This document shows positions 5,180-5,750 of a stretch of 5,750 bases of DNA, in pieces; the first letter of the stretch is position 1, and the number at the start of each line of letters is the position of its first letter. The notes under the pieces were generated by a model that ran no database searches, was not told the DNA's origin, and worked only from the letters and a program-made list of their open reading frames with translations. Source of the DNA: Thiotrichaceae bacterium. Lineage in GTDB: Bacteria > Pseudomonadota > Gammaproteobacteria > Thiotrichales > Thiotrichaceae. The stretch spans positions 1-5,750 of the forward strand of contig JALVFC010000020.1 of assembly GCA_027030285.1 (NCBI GenBank), given 5' to 3'. The translations under genes and the position numbers were made by a program.

Positions 5180-5750
5180 ATGAAAAATACATTATTAGCA
5201 ACAATGATAGGGGCATTTATGCTTGCGCAGGCTCCGCTGGCATTCAGTGAAGATGAACCTGCAGAACCTGCTACCACTGAACAGGCGGCTGAATCTGCTC
5301 CCGAGACACCTGCCGCAGAGCCTGCTAAAGCAGCAGAACCTGCTATTGGAAAAGCAGTAGAAGTAGCTTCGCTACGCGGCAATAACGACCTGGATAGTGA
5401 GGCAAAAGCCATTGAAAAAAAGAAGCAGTACAAAACAAGGGACGGCATTCAGCGAAACTGGGAATTACAACCCCCCAGTATTCCACATGATATTTCCAAG
5501 GAGCGCATTACTCTGAAAGGTAATACCTGTCTGAAATGCCACAGTGCAGCCAACCATGAAAAGGAAAAAGCTCCTGCTATCTCAAAAAGTCATTATGTTA
5601 CCCGTGACATGAAGGTGCTGGACAAACTATCCTCTCGTCGCTACTTCTGTAATCAATGTCATACGCCACAGGCAGATGTTGACCCTCTGGTAGACAATTC
5701 ATTTGAACCAAACGAAATAAAGTTAAACAACCTGTTAATGGAAAAGACAG
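5180..5750 (+). CDS. napB: NapB, diheme cytochrome c subunit of nitrate reductase (3' end cut by window)
   Basis: The frame is open for 190 codons to the window edge with no stop. NapB is the periplasmic diheme cytochrome that delivers electrons to NapA. Residues 1-23 are a Sec signal (K2, hydrophobic core, likely cleavage after AFS). Residues 24-58 are an Ala/Pro/Glu-rich low-complexity linker with repeated EPA units. The cytochrome domain follows, with RNWELQPPSIPHDIS (92-106) and two heme c sites, CLKCH (117-121) and CNQCH (157-161). H103 (PPSIPH) and H138 (SKSHYV) fit the expected second axial ligands. RRYFCNQCHTPQADVDPLV (153-171) is a clear family signature. From memory E. coli NapB has 149 residues and ends soon after the equivalent of NSFEP (173-177), so this protein is longer at both ends. 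Only the extreme C-terminus should be missing. Confidence 0.95.
   Translation, partial: MKNTLLATMIGAFMLAQAPLAFSEDEPAEPATTEQAAESAPETPAAEPAKAAEPAIGKAVEVASLRGNNDLDSEAKAIEKKKQYKTRDGIQRNWELQPPSIPHDISKERITLKGNTCLKCHSAANHEKEKAPAISKSHYVTRDMKVLDKLSSRRYFCNQCHTPQADVDPLVDNSFEPNEIKLNNLLMEKT

Noticed and set aside
4990..5448. 152-codon open frame on the minus strand
   Set aside because: It lies antisense to the napH end and napB start. Its Ala/Ser-rich stretch is the mirror of the repetitive NapB linker, and it shows no family motif.
1..5750. CRISPR arrays, tRNA or rRNA genes, insertion sequences, or a novel system
   Set aside because: No spaced direct repeats, RNA gene patterns or transposase motifs were seen. 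The coding content is fully explained by the nap operon.

Overview
This window holds most of a periplasmic nitrate reductase (nap) operon. All genes are on the + strand, in the order napD-napA-napG-napH-napB, with about 300 bases of upstream control region. Every intact gene has its full family signature: NapD chaperone, NapA molybdenum/Fe-S catalytic subunit with a Tat signal, NapG and NapH iron-sulfur quinol-oxidation module, and NapB diheme cytochrome. The right edge of the window cuts napB close to its 3' end.

The organism is most likely a gammaproteobacterium. The D-A-G-H-B order matches the core of the enterobacterial napFDAGHBC operon. From memory, all five proteins align almost throughout with the E. 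coli Nap proteins, and the NapA cofactor residues fall at the same residue numbers. The promoter is a gammaproteobacterial FNR/ANR type. Base composition is moderate, by eye mid-40s percent GC, with an AT-rich leader. Genus cannot be told from the sequence alone.

Layout. Bases 1-300 hold no convincing gene. They contain a C-rich tract with nine consecutive Cs, a weaker FNR-like box (151-164), a perfect FNR box (182-195), a matching -10 element (219-224) at class II spacing, an AT-rich inverted repeat followed by Ts (247-270), and a third FNR-like box (272-285) just before the napD ribosome binding site. napD (301-591) and napA (594-3176) are 2 bases apart. An 83-base gap holding a perfect 12-bp-stem hairpin separates napA from napG (3260-4225). 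napG and napH (4225-5154) share one base. napB starts 25 bases later, at 5180, and runs off the window.

Function. NapD guards the NapA Tat signal during cofactor loading. NapH (membrane) and NapG (periplasmic) are expected to draw electrons from quinol. NapB passes electrons to NapA, which reduces nitrate to nitrite in the periplasm. No napC, napF or napE is visible; napC could lie beyond the right edge. This is a well-known system. The features worth a second look are the regulatory layout, the napA-napG hairpin, and lineage-specific insertions or extensions in NapA, NapG, NapH and NapB. I saw no sign of an undescribed system.
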